Positions 8,050 to 17,465 of a DNA stretch of 64,000 nt are shown piece by piece. The notes under the pieces are model-generated. The model saw only the letters and a list, made by a program, of their open reading frames with translations, was not told where the DNA came from and did not search any database. Where the stretch lies: NCBI GenBank assembly GCA_036389135.1, contig DASVQP010000003.1:57612-121611 (forward strand). The letters run 5' to 3'. This DNA is from Longimicrobium sp. GTDB taxonomy: Bacteria; Gemmatimonadota; Gemmatimonadetes; Longimicrobiales; Longimicrobiaceae. How positions within the stretch are numbered: position 1 is the first letter of the stretch; the number at the start of each line of letters is the position of its first letter. The position numbers and the translations under genes were made by a program.

Positions 8050-8814
8050 ATGTCCGAGCCGCTGCTTAAGATCACCAACCTCCACGCCGAGATCGCGGAA
8101 GACGGCACGGAGATCCTGAAGGGGCTGGACCTGGAGCTGCACGCGGGCGAGATCCACGCGATCATGGGGCCCAACGGCTCCGGGAAGAGCACCCTTTCCA
8201 AGGTGATCTCCGGGCACCCCGCCTACGAGGTGACCGACGGCGACATCCTGTTCAAGGGCGAGAGCGTGCTGGACATGGAGCCCGACGAGCGGGCCCGCGC
8301 CGGCATCTTTCTGGCCTTCCAGTACCCGGTGGAGATCCCGGGCGTCTCGGTCGCCAACTTCATGCGCACTGCGCTGAACGCCAAGCGCGGCGAAGAGGTC
8401 GACATCTTCGACTTCCAGGACGAGCTGGAGGGGCGGATGGGGATGCTGGAGATGGACCCGGCCTTCGCCATGCGCTCCGTGAACGACGGCTTCAGTGGCG
8501 GCGAGAAGAAGCGCAACGAGATCCTTCAGCTCGCCATGCTGGAGCCGCAGCTCGCCGTGATGGACGAGACGGACAGTGGCCTGGACATCGACGCGCTGAA
8601 GATCGTGACCAGCGGGATCAACAAGATCAAGGACGAGCGCAAGGACATGGCCGTCCTGCTGATCACGCACTACCAGCGGATGCTCAACTACATCACCCCC
8701 GACCGGGTGCACGTGATGGTGGACGGGCGGATCATCCGCTCCGGCGGCCCGGAGCTGGCGCTGGAGCTGGAGGAGCGGGGGTATGATTGGCTCCGGGAAG
8801 GGGCCGCGATCTGA
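8050..8814 (+). CDS. sufC: Fe-S cluster assembly ATPase SufC
   Basis: 254 residues. Walker A is GPNGSGKST near residue 40, the ABC signature appears as FSGGEKKR near 155, and Walker B as [14 protein letters not shown] near 175 with the SufC-typical ETDSGLD. SufC is the ATPase of the SufBCD scaffold that assembles Fe-S clusters in the cytoplasm. AGGAG precedes the ATG. First gene of the operon. Confidence 0.97.
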   Translation: MSEPLLKITNLHAEIAEDGTEILKGLDLELHAGEIHAIMGPNGSGKSTLSKVISGHPAYEVTDGDILFKGESVLDMEPDERARAGIFLAFQYPVEIPGVSVANFMRTALNAKRGEEVDIFDFQDELEGRMGMLEMDPAFAMRSVNDGFSGGEKKRNEILQLAMLEPQLAVMDETDSGLDIDALKIVTSGINKIKDERKDMAVLLITHYQRMLNYITPDRVHVMVDGRIIRSGGPELALELEERGYDWLREGAAI

Positions 8815-8820
8815 GAAGAA

Positions 8821-8880
8821 GTGCTAAGTGCTAAGTGCTAAGTGCTGAACTGCAGGACTTAGCACTTAGCACTTAGGACT
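8821..8880 (+). repeat. Hairpin repeat, AAGTGCT word family, sufC-sufB junction
   Basis: Four tandem copies of a GTGCTAA heptamer word are followed, after a loop of about ten bases, by three copies of the inverse (TTAGCAC). The transcript would form a long stable hairpin between sufC and sufB. Confidence 0.85.
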
Positions 8881-8912
8881 GCCGTTCGACACCCGCAGAA
8901 ACAGGGATCATC

Positions 8913-10322
<1,410 letters not shown>

Positions 10323-10324
10323 CC

Positions 10325-10401
10325 CCAGTGCCAAGTGCCCAGTGCCAAGTGCTCAGTGGTTCGGTAGTTACTGGGCACTAGGCACTGGGCACTTGGCACT
10401 T
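10325..10401 (+). repeat. Hairpin repeat, AGTGCCA word family, sufB-sufD junction
   Basis: An AGTGCCAAGTGCCC array is answered by GGGCACTTGGCACT after a loop of about 15 bases. It is related in design, but not in sequence, to the sufC-sufB repeat. Confidence 0.85.
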
Positions 10402-10430
10402 TTGTACTTTCTACCGAACCGGACCCCATC

Positions 10431-11774
10431 GTGACCCATACATCTGTCGCCGCCGAATCGCTCGGCGTCTTCACGCGCGACCAGGTGGAGATCCTTTCCG
10501 CGCGCAAGGTGGAGGCGGAGTGGCTGCGCCTGGCACGGCAGCGGGCGTACGGCATCTTCGCCGAGACTCCCATGCCCACCACCGAAGCCGAGGAGTGGCG
10601 CTACACCGACATCGGGCGCAGGCTGCGGCTGGACGCGTTCTCGTTCGCCGAAGAGGCCGCGCCCGCTACCGTCGACGCGCTCCCGGCCCCGCTGCGTGCC
10701 CTGATCGTTGAGGCGGGCGAGGGCGCGCGCGCGGTGCAGGTGGATGCCTCCGTGGTACTGCGCGAACTGCCGGCCGAGCTCGCGTCGCAGGGGGTGATCC
10801 TGGCCTCGCTGGAAGGCGCCGCCGCAGAGCACCCCGAGCTGGTGCAGCGCTACCTGGGGAGCGCGGTGACGCCCGAGGACGGGAAGTTCGCCGCCATGAG
10901 CAACGCCTTCTGGAGCGGCGGCTTCTTTCTCTACGTCCCCAAGAACGTGCGGGTGGAGACGCCCGTGCGCCTCTACCGCTGGCTCAGCGGCGCGGGGACG
11001 GCGGCGTTCGGGCGCCTCCTGATCGTGGCCGAGGCCGGCGCCGAGATCGCCATCGTGGACGAGCTCGCTTCCGACGCCATGCCGTCGCCCACGCTCTCGG
11101 TGAGCGCGGCGGAGATCGTGGCGGAGGAGGGCGCAAAGGTGACGTACGTGGCGGTGCAGCGGTTCGGGGCGGGGGTCTCGCACCTGAGCACGGACCGGCT
11201 GGTGGCCGGGCGCGACGCCAAGATCACCACGCTCTACGCCACGCTCGGCGGCGACCTGTCGCGCGCGGACGCGCAGTGCAGGATGCAGGCGCCGGGCGCC
11301 CACGTGGACATGCTGGGCGTGTACATCGCGCAGGGGACGCAGCACTTCGACAACGAGACGCTGCAGGACCACATCGCGCCGCACGCCTCCAGCAACCTGC
11401 TCTTCAAGGGGGCGCTGCAGGACACGGGTCGCTCGGTGTTCCGCGGCCTCATCCGCGTGCACCCCAAGGCGCAGCGCACCGATGCGTACCAGACCAACCG
11501 CAACCTCCTGCTGAGCCTCGGCGCCCGCGCCGATTCCCTCCCCAACCTGGAGATCCAGGCGGACGACGTGCGCTGCTCGCACGCCGCCACGGTGGGGCAG
11601 CTGGACGAGGAGGAGCTCTTCTACCTCCTCTCGCGCGGCATTCCGCGCAGCGAGGCGGTGCGGCTGGTGGTGTTCGGCTTCTTTGGCGAGGTGCTGGACC
11701 AGCTCCCGCTGGAAGGCGTCCGCGCCGAGCTGGTGCGGGCGGTGGAGCTGAAGCTCGCGCGCCGGGGGCTGTAG
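10431..11774 (+). CDS. sufD: Fe-S cluster assembly protein SufD
   Basis: 447 residues from a GTG start. The SufB/SufD core is clear: FWSGGFFLYVPKNVRVETPV near residue 165, FRGLIRVHPKAQRTDAYQ, and the C-terminal GFFGEVLDQLPLEGVRAEL. The N-terminal TEAEEWRYTDIGR is typical of SufD. Partner of SufB and SufC. Confidence 0.95.
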   Translation: MTHTSVAAESLGVFTRDQVEILSARKVEAEWLRLARQRAYGIFAETPMPTTEAEEWRYTDIGRRLRLDAFSFAEEAAPATVDALPAPLRALIVEAGEGARAVQVDASVVLRELPAELASQGVILASLEGAAAEHPELVQRYLGSAVTPEDGKFAAMSNAFWSGGFFLYVPKNVRVETPVRLYRWLSGAGTAAFGRLLIVAEAGAEIAIVDELASDAMPSPTLSVSAAEIVAEEGAKVTYVAVQRFGAGVSHLSTDRLVAGRDAKITTLYATLGGDLSRADAQCRMQAPGAHVDMLGVYIAQGTQHFDNETLQDHIAPHASSNLLFKGALQDTGRSVFRGLIRVHPKAQRTDAYQTNRNLLLSLGARADSLPNLEIQADDVRCSHAATVGQLDEEELFYLLSRGIPRSEAVRLVVFGFFGEVLDQLPLEGVRAELVRAVELKLARRGL

Positions 11775-11777
11775 CCG

Positions 11778-12095
11778 GTGGTGTGGGTGCGCGCGGCCTC
11801 CGTCGCCGACGTGGCGGAGGCATCGGCCATCGACGTGGAGCTGAACGGGGTGCGGGTGTGCCTGGCGCGCGTGGGAGACGAGTTCTACGCGCTGCAGGAC
11901 AACTGCTCGCACCGCGACTTCCCGCTCTCCCCCGGCGAGGTGGACCCGGACGAGTGCACGATCACCTGCGAGTGGCACGGCGCCATGTTCGACCTGCGCA
12001 CGGGCGTGCCCCAGTGCCCGCCCGCCGTGCGCCCGGTGCCCGTGTTCACCACCCGCGTGGAGAACGACTCCGTCTTCGTGGACATGCCGGAGTAA
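11778..12095 (+). CDS. Rieske-type non-haem ferredoxin
   Basis: 105 residues; GTG start three bases after the sufD stop. The [2Fe-2S] ligands are C43-x-H45 in NCSHRDFPL and C64-x-x-H67 in CEWHG. It is the small soluble type that supplies electrons to oxygenases or assists Fe-S assembly. Such ferredoxins are often found inside suf operons. The tight spacing shows it is translated with sufD. Confidence 0.93.
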   Translation: MVWVRAASVADVAEASAIDVELNGVRVCLARVGDEFYALQDNCSHRDFPLSPGEVDPDECTITCEWHGAMFDLRTGVPQCPPAVRPVPVFTTRVENDSVFVDMPE

Positions 12096-12100
12096 CTGCA

Positions 12101-12181
12101 TGGCTCACACAGAGACACAGAGAGAACAGCTAAAGGGCTTTCTCTGCGGCTTGCTGTTTCCTCCGTGTGCTCTGTGTGAAA
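12101..12181 (+). repeat. Hairpin repeat, CACAGAGACACAGAG family, Rieske-sufS junction
   Basis: The first arm GGCTCACACAGAGACACAGA is answered by CTCTGTGTGAAAT about 50 bases on. This is the most abundant repeat word family in the window (other copies near 20.5, 22.0, 23.3, 25.0, 41.4 and 45.0 kb). Confidence 0.85.
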
Positions 12182-12208
12182 TCGCTTTTTCGAGGACTGC
12201 AGGAACCC

Positions 12209-13462
12209 ATGTCGCTGATCGCCGAGATGCCGGGCGTGCTCGACGCGGAGCTCATCCGCGCGGACTTCCCGATCCTCCAGCAGGAGGTGAACGGGCACCC
12301 GCTGGTGTACCTGGACAACGCCGCCTCCACGCAGAAGCCGCGGGCCGTGCTGGACGCGCTGGCCGCGTACTACGAGCACGACAACGCCAACGTGCACCGC
12401 GGAGTGCATACGCTCTCCGTGCGGGCCACGGACGCGTTCGACCTGGCGCGCGGCAAGGTGGCGGCGCTCTTTGGGATCGCGGACCCGGCGGAGCTGATCT
12501 GGACGCGCGGCACCACCGAGGCCATCAACCTGGTGGCGTATAGCTGGGGCCTCGCCAACCTGCGCGCCGGCGACGAGGTGCTCCTCTCCGTCATGGAGCA
12601 CCACAGCAACCTGGTGCCCTGGCAGATGGTGGCGCAGCGCACCGGCGCCAAGCTTCGCTTCCTGGACATCGACGACCAGCAGCGGCTGGACCTCTCCAAC
12701 CTGGACGAGCTGCTCACCGGGCGCACGAAGCTCGTCTCCATCGTCCACGTGTCGAACGCGCTGGGGACGATCAACCCGGTGCGCGAGATCGCGGATAGGG
12801 CGCACGCGGCGGGGGCGATCGTGCTGGTGGACGGCGCCCAGTCCGCGCCGCACCTGCCGGTAGACGTTCCCTCGCTGGGGTGCGACTTCTACGCGTTCAG
12901 CGGCCACAAGATGTGCGGCCCCACGGGGATGGGTGGGCTGTGGGGGCGGCGCGCGCTACTGGAGGCGATGCCCCCCTTCCACGGCGGCGGCGACATGATC
13001 GAATGGGTGGAGCTGGAGCACTCCACCTACGCCCCCCTCCCCAACCGCTTCGAGGCGGGGACGCCGCACATCGCGGGTGCCGTGGCGCTGGGCGCGGCTG
13101 CGGAGTACCTGGCCGGGATCGGGCGCGACGCCATCCTGGCCCACGAGCGCACGCTGCTGGCCTACGCGCTGGAGCGGATGGCCGCCATCCCGGACCTCAC
13201 CGTCTTCGGCCCGCGCGACCCGGCGGAGCGCTCGGGGGTGATCTCCTTCACCCTGGGCGACGTGCACCCGCACGACCTGGCCACCATCCTGGATGCGGAG
13301 GGGATCGCCATCCGCGCCGGCCACCACTGCGCCCAGCCGCTGATGCGCCGCATGGGCGTGGGCTCCACCGCGCGCGCCTCGTTCTACCTGTACAACACGC
13401 CCGCCGACGTGGACCGGCTGATGGACGGGCTGGGGCGGGCGCGGAAGCTGTTCGGACTTTGA
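12209..13462 (+). CDS. sufS: Cysteine desulfurase SufS
   Basis: 417 residues. PLP binds Lys234 in SGHKMCGPTG, and the catalytic Cys374 is in the class II context RAGHHCAQPLM. PLP-phosphate contacts are in RGTTEAIN and the cofactor-stacking His is in MEHHSNLVPW. The enzyme takes sulfur from cysteine and passes it to SufU. The ATG at 12209 fits the family N-terminus better than an upstream Met that lies in the repeat. Confidence 0.97.
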   Translation: MSLIAEMPGVLDAELIRADFPILQQEVNGHPLVYLDNAASTQKPRAVLDALAAYYEHDNANVHRGVHTLSVRATDAFDLARGKVAALFGIADPAELIWTRGTTEAINLVAYSWGLANLRAGDEVLLSVMEHHSNLVPWQMVAQRTGAKLRFLDIDDQQRLDLSNLDELLTGRTKLVSIVHVSNALGTINPVREIADRAHAAGAIVLVDGAQSAPHLPVDVPSLGCDFYAFSGHKMCGPTGMGGLWGRRALLEAMPPFHGGGDMIEWVELEHSTYAPLPNRFEAGTPHIAGAVALGAAAEYLAGIGRDAILAHERTLLAYALERMAAIPDLTVFGPRDPAERSGVISFTLGDVHPHDLATILDAEGIAIRAGHHCAQPLMRRMGVGSTARASFYLYNTPADVDRLMDGLGRARKLFGL

Positions 13463-13465
13463 AAA

Positions 13466-13572
13466 GAGGGGAATGGGGAATGGGGAATGGGGAATGGGGA
13501 ATGGTAGAAACCTCCACTCCGCTTTCCGCGCTCCATGTCGTTCCCATTCCCCAGAACCCATTCCCCATTCCC
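13466..13572 (+). repeat. Hairpin repeat, GGGGAATG word family, sufS-sufU junction
   Basis: Five tandem GGGGAATG-type words are followed by a 45-base spacer and then CATTCCCC words in inverse orientation. This is a fourth unrelated word family inside the same operon. Confidence 0.85.
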
Positions 13573-13583
13573 CGCAGTCTCCC

Positions 13584-14021
13584 ATGGCGCTGCCGCTCGA
13601 ATCCGTGTACCAGGAGCTGATCCTGAAGCACTACCGCTCCTCCGCGCATCGGGGAGAGGTGGAGGAGCCGAGCGCGGTGGTGGCGGAGAGGAACCCGCTC
13701 TGCGGCGACGACATCTTTCTGACCGTGCGCGTGCGCGAGGGGATCGTCGAGGACGTGCGCTTCAGCGGGCACGGGTGCGCGATCTCGCAGGCGGCCGCCT
13801 CGATGATGTGCGAGCACGCGGTGGGGAAGTCGTGGGACGAGATCCACCTCGTGGCGAACCGCTTCCGCGACCTCATGCACGGCAACGAGGAGGCCGCCCG
13901 CGACCGCGCGCTCGGCGACATGCGGGCGCTCGCCGGCGTCGCCAAGCTCCCGCGCCGCGTCAAGTGCGCCATGCTCGGCTGGGACGCGCTGGCGGAAGCG
14001 GAGAAGCAGGCATCGAGGTAG
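13584..14021 (+). CDS. sufU: Sulfur-transfer/scaffold protein SufU
   Basis: 145 residues. The zinc ligands Cys40, Asp42 (NPLCGDD), Cys65 (GHGCAIS) and Cys128 (RVKCAMLGW) are all present, as is the SufU-specific insertion between the second and third ligands. It accepts persulfide sulfur from SufS. It closes the operon and is followed by a terminator. Its last 24 codons are repeated at 17.3 kb. Confidence 0.95.
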   Translation: MALPLESVYQELILKHYRSSAHRGEVEEPSAVVAERNPLCGDDIFLTVRVREGIVEDVRFSGHGCAISQAAASMMCEHAVGKSWDEIHLVANRFRDLMHGNEEAARDRALGDMRALAGVAKLPRRVKCAMLGWDALAEAEKQASR

Positions 14022-14033
14022 GCCGCGCGTGTA

Positions 14034-14084
14034 CGAAGCCGCCCCCAAGCCCGTGAACGGGTGTGGGGGCGGTTCGGCTTTCCG
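14034..14084 (+). terminator. Terminator of the suf operon
   Basis: A GAAGCCGCCCCCA / TGGGGGCGGTTCGGCTTTC stem, ending in a short T run. The same sequence plus the end of sufU recurs at 17.32-17.45 kb. Confidence 0.75.
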
Positions 14085-14221
14085 CATCAGGGCACCGGAT
14101 TTTTCTGCGTCAATCCCGATGCTCTGCGCGACTTAATCCGGATGTTCAAACGCCGGCAACGCATTAGTCCGCAAACCACGACGCTCCGCACATAACCCCG
14201 CGTTTCCTGCCAAGAGTTGCG

Positions 14222-14250
14222 TTGACCTTGAAGTCGTTTCCCGTTATCGT
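14222..14250 (+). promoter_or_regulatory. Predicted promoter of the lipoprotein cluster
   Basis: TTGACC at 14222-14227, 17-base spacer, TATCGT at 14245-14250. It lies 72 bases upstream of the first lipoprotein gene. The rest of the 14.09-14.32 kb gap shows nothing else recognisable. Confidence 0.5.
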
Positions 14251-14321
14251 CTGGGTCTGCTGCAAAAGACAGAAAACCGTACGTCGCCTTATGCTCTGCG
14301 GCGCCCCTCCAGGAGGTCCAC

Positions 14322-15299
14322 TTGTCCCTGCCTCCGCTTCGCCCGTTTCGTACCCGTACTCACCTCCCACGCCCTCTCGTCGCAGCGCTGGCAGCTGCCG
14401 CGCTCTTCGTAGCGTGCGACGCGCCCGACGGTCCTACTTCCGGTTCTTCTATCGCGCCGGAGACGCTTAGACGGTACGTCACCGGCGCAGCAGTGGCGAG
14501 TCTAAACGCGAAGGGCGAATTCGACCTTGGCGTGCCGGAGGCACCTGGAGGCCGTCCTATCATCACCTCCGAAGAGGCGGGCCGGCTCGCGCTCGCATCC
14601 GTGAAGAGCTGGGGTCCGTCCCTTCGGGCCGCGTGGTCGGAGGAGCGGGGGGAGGTAATCGACATCTCGAATCTCACCGTCGGACCTCGTACGGTGTTTG
14701 CCCGTACCCCGTACGGCGAGTTCCCGAACGGCCATCATCCGGCGATCGTCCGGGTACATGGCCCGTACTACCTTGTTACACTCTACTCGGGCGCAAAGCC
14801 CGTCCTGCTGACCGCAGTGGCCGCGTACAACGCGGGTACGAAGATCAACAACCGCGGGCTGATCGAGCGCCCCGAGCTCCGCGGGATGGAGTTCGTCTCC
14901 CATGCCCTTCCGATCGACACCAGCGAGTTCCGGATGATCTCTCCCGAGGAAGCGGTGGAGACCGTGGGCCGTGCCACTGGGGCCCGCGTGGTCACGACGC
15001 CCGAGCTGGTACGGCCGCCACTCCCGTACTCCCCCGCTTCCGCGATGTGGAAGCTGACGCTCGACCGTGACGTGTCGGTGAAGGGGACGAGAGGCGTCAG
15101 GCGCACACGACAGCTCTTCGTCGGACCCGAGAGCGATCGGCGGCTGATGTCGGCGGTTCCGGGCAACGGGCGCACTCTTCGCAGCTTTGGGGTGGCTGGA
15201 TCGGGGCAGAGCCACCGGCCCGTGCCAGTCGACTTGCAGCTCGTAGATGGCGAATCGGCCTCCTACGAACGAGTCCATCTCGTGCAGGGAGGAGAGTGA
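14322..15299 (+). CDS. Lipoprotein of unknown function, paralogue 1
   Basis: 325 residues from a TTG start chosen because AGGAGG lies five bases upstream. The signal peptide ends in a lipobox (LFVAC, Cys32). The mature protein has a conserved-looking N-terminal helix (PETLRRYVTGAAVASL) and repeated beta strands such as GPYYLVTLYSGAKPVLL. It is clearly homologous to the frameshifted gene at 16.3 kb, sharing GRATGARV, WKLTLDRDV and TPYxxFPxGxH patterns. No enzymatic motif is visible. Confidence 0.7.
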   Translation: MSLPPLRPFRTRTHLPRPLVAALAAAALFVACDAPDGPTSGSSIAPETLRRYVTGAAVASLNAKGEFDLGVPEAPGGRPIITSEEAGRLALASVKSWGPSLRAAWSEERGEVIDISNLTVGPRTVFARTPYGEFPNGHHPAIVRVHGPYYLVTLYSGAKPVLLTAVAAYNAGTKINNRGLIERPELRGMEFVSHALPIDTSEFRMISPEEAVETVGRATGARVVTTPELVRPPLPYSPASAMWKLTLDRDVSVKGTRGVRRTRQLFVGPESDRRLMSAVPGNGRTLRSFGVAGSGQSHRPVPVDLQLVDGESASYERVHLVQGGE

Positions 15300-15319
15300 T
15301 CATGCGTTGATCGATCGCG

Positions 15320-16303
15320 ATGCTGCTGGCCTGCACGGGCCTGGCGGCGGGGGACTGCAGCAACAACAAGATCGCGAACTGCCCGGTCATCTCGAGCACC
15401 GCGAACGCCAGCCTCTACGGTCTGGAGTTTGACCTGGTGATCCCGGCGGAGTGCCCGATCCCGCTGGCGGACCCAGGCGAAGAGAAAAAGTACGCAGCGG
15501 CGAAGATCTGGGATCGAGGGGCGGAGGACATGTTTTATGCGAGGGTGAAGGTGGAAAACTCAAATGGCGAGGAGGTGGGGGAAGAGATCACCGTTTTCCT
15601 TGGCTTTGCTGGACAGAAGTTCGCCCAGCCACGCGTCGAGTACGTGGCAGCAACGGGCGACGAGACCTTTACCGACATCGACATGGTGAAGTTCAGCGCG
15701 TATAGCCAAACGGGAGACAAGTACGCGGAAGGGAAGACCAGACTCACCTATCAACAGACCACGATGTCGGCCCAGCTGACCGGTGAGAAAGTTCCCCTCC
15801 CGAACACCACTCACACCTGGAGCGCACCCGTTAAGGGGGGCTACCCCGGGTTCACGTACGCGTGGTATCGCGATGGAACGCTCGTCGGGAGTGGCCCGAG
15901 CTACACGGCCACCGTGGGAACGAGTGATTCGAACCTCCGCGTTGAAGTGACGGACCAGACTTGGAGTACCGTCGCCGCGGTACTGTCGCTCGATGTGGGA
16001 GGGATCGAAGCGACGATTGAGGGCCCCACTCTGGTGTACGCCTCACAGGGAGCTCAGACCTGGACCGCAACCGCTAGGGGAGGCACGGGGACCTACACGT
16101 TCGACTGGTATCTGGACGACCTATATGCAGGCAGCGGTACGACCTGGAGCTCATTCCCCGGGGAAAACTGGCACCGGCTCGAGGTGAGGGCGCAGGACAG
16201 CGCGGGCGCTTTCGACGCGCACGGGTACAACGTCCGCGGATTCGGTGGCAACGATCCGACCTGCCAGCCCGTTCCGCCGCAGCTGACATGCGGGCCATCT
16301 TGA
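15320..16303 (+). CDS. Secreted or lipoprotein with two Ig/PKD-like domains; signal peptide interrupted by a stop
   Basis: The open frame from this ATG encodes 327 residues. About residues 150-225 and 235-305 form two Ig/PKD-like repeats, each with a YxWYxDG or FDWYLDD core. A better start is the ATG at 15302, which has GGAGGAG eight bases upstream, but its third codon is TGA; past it the frame reads SIAMLLACTG, a normal lipobox. A CGA-to-TGA change would explain this. Translation could reinitiate at 15320, but the remaining signal sequence is too short. Either a nonsense allele or a sequencing error. Confidence 0.6.
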   Translation: MLLACTGLAAGDCSNNKIANCPVISSTANASLYGLEFDLVIPAECPIPLADPGEEKKYAAAKIWDRGAEDMFYARVKVENSNGEEVGEEITVFLGFAGQKFAQPRVEYVAATGDETFTDIDMVKFSAYSQTGDKYAEGKTRLTYQQTTMSAQLTGEKVPLPNTTHTWSAPVKGGYPGFTYAWYRDGTLVGSGPSYTATVGTSDSNLRVEVTDQTWSTVAAVLSLDVGGIEATIEGPTLVYASQGAQTWTATARGGTGTYTFDWYLDDLYAGSGTTWSSFPGENWHRLEVRAQDSAGAFDAHGYNVRGFGGNDPTCQPVPPQLTCGPS

Positions 16304-16325
16304 GCATCCGAAAGGGAAGGGGTTG

Positions 16326-17271
16326 ATGTTGGCAGCTAGATTCCGCCGGTTGGCGGCTGCGTCCGCATTGTCGTGCGCGGCCCTGCTCCCCGGGTGCGCG
16401 GACGGCCCCACCGGGTCACCGGGAGGCGTGGAGGACGTGCGGCAGTACGTCGCCGGCTCGGCGGAACAGCGCCTGGGGCAGCGACGGGCTGTTCACCTTT
16501 CCGGAGGCAACCGCGCCCTCCTCGGCCGAGATCATCTCGGAGCAGCGGGCGCGGGAGCTCACGGCTTCCTTCGTGCTCAGCTTCGGCCCCGCCATGAAGC
16601 CGTTCTGGGACGACGAGCGTGGCCGCGCCATCAACCTCTCTCGACTGCGGTCCGACAGACGCGTGTACTTCGTCCACACACCGTACCAGCTCTTTCCCGA
16701 GGGCTATCACCGGGCATTTCGCCGGGCATTCGGCCCCTTCTACCTCTTCACGCTCGGGACCGGACGGGAGCCCGAGGTGCTCATAGCTGTATCGGCGTAC
16801 ACCACCGATGTCCGAATCGACACGGACGGAAAGCTCGGTATGCCACGCCAGAGCGGGATGGAGTTCGTGACGTCCGGGGTGGCTGGGGACGGCCCGGGCT
16901 CTCTTGTCGCTCCCGAGGAGGCGGTGGTTCGTGTGGGCCGCGCGACAGGAGCCCGTGTGAAAGAGGTTCCCGATCTGGTGATGTTGAACATCCCCCTGGG
17001 GCCGATGAACGCAGCCTGGAAGCTCTCGCTAGATCGGGCTGTGCGGGTGCGTACAACGGCCGGCTCAGAGGCGCGAACGGTTTCCACGATCTACCTCGCC
17101 CCGGTGGTGGGCCGGCTCCTGATCCCTGCGGCGGTCCAGAGTTCGTACCAGGACTTTCCCGCCGTGCGGATAGGCCCGGCGGGCGAGGATCTCGGCGAGG
17201 AAACGGTTCGCTTACCCATTATCCCGGGGCGCGCGACCGTTTTCGAAGAGGTGACTGTCGTTGGCGGATGA
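16326..17271 (+). pseudogene. Lipoprotein paralogue 2, frameshifted
   Basis: The N-terminus (signal peptide with lipobox ALLPGC, then RQYVAGSAEQRLG) is in one frame and the remainder (DGLFTFPEATAPSSAEIISE onward to EEVTVVGG) in another. Removing one G from the GGGG run at 16475-16478 restores one frame of about 315 residues, aligning throughout with paralogue 1. So the gene is either disrupted by a +1 insertion or misread in a homopolymer. Confidence 0.75.
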
Positions 17272-17316
17272 GCTGACCCGGGCGCGCGGGTGAGGGGCAC
17301 GTGCTCCCCAACCTCG

Positions 17317-17387
17317 CACGCCGCGTCAAGTGCGCCATGCTCGGCTGGGATGCGCTGGCCGAGGCGGAGAAGCGCGCGTCCGAGTAG
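17317..17387 (+). pseudogene. Duplicated 3' end of sufU
   Basis: Encodes RRVKCAMLGWDALAEAEK followed by RASE and a stop, matching the last residues of SufU (RRVKCAMLGWDALAEAEK, QASR). The DNA match to 13951-14021 is high but not perfect, and includes silent changes. The similarity continues through the following terminator. No start or remaining SufU sequence is present. Confidence 0.8.
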
Positions 17388-17399
17388 TCCCGCCGTGCA

Positions 17400-17445
17400 C
17401 GAAGCCGCCCCCACACCCGAGACCGGGTGCGGGGGCGGCTTTGTG
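17400..17445 (+). terminator. Terminator, copy of the suf operon terminator
   Basis: GAAGCCGCCCCCACACCCG pairs with CGGGTGCGGGGGCGGCTTT, followed by GTGTT. It separates the lipoprotein cluster from the convergent subtilase gene and may serve both strands. Confidence 0.75.
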
Positions 17446-17465
17446 TTCGTCACTGCCGGCGTGGG

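Noticed and set aside
8821..8880. Short tandem words considered as a CRISPR array
   Set aside because: Units are seven bases with no unique spacers, and an inverse arm follows. No cas genes in the window.
13951..17445. Composite transposon around the lipoprotein cluster
   Set aside because: The flanking copies are sufU 3' ends with a terminator, not insertion sequences; no transposase or terminal inverted repeats were found.
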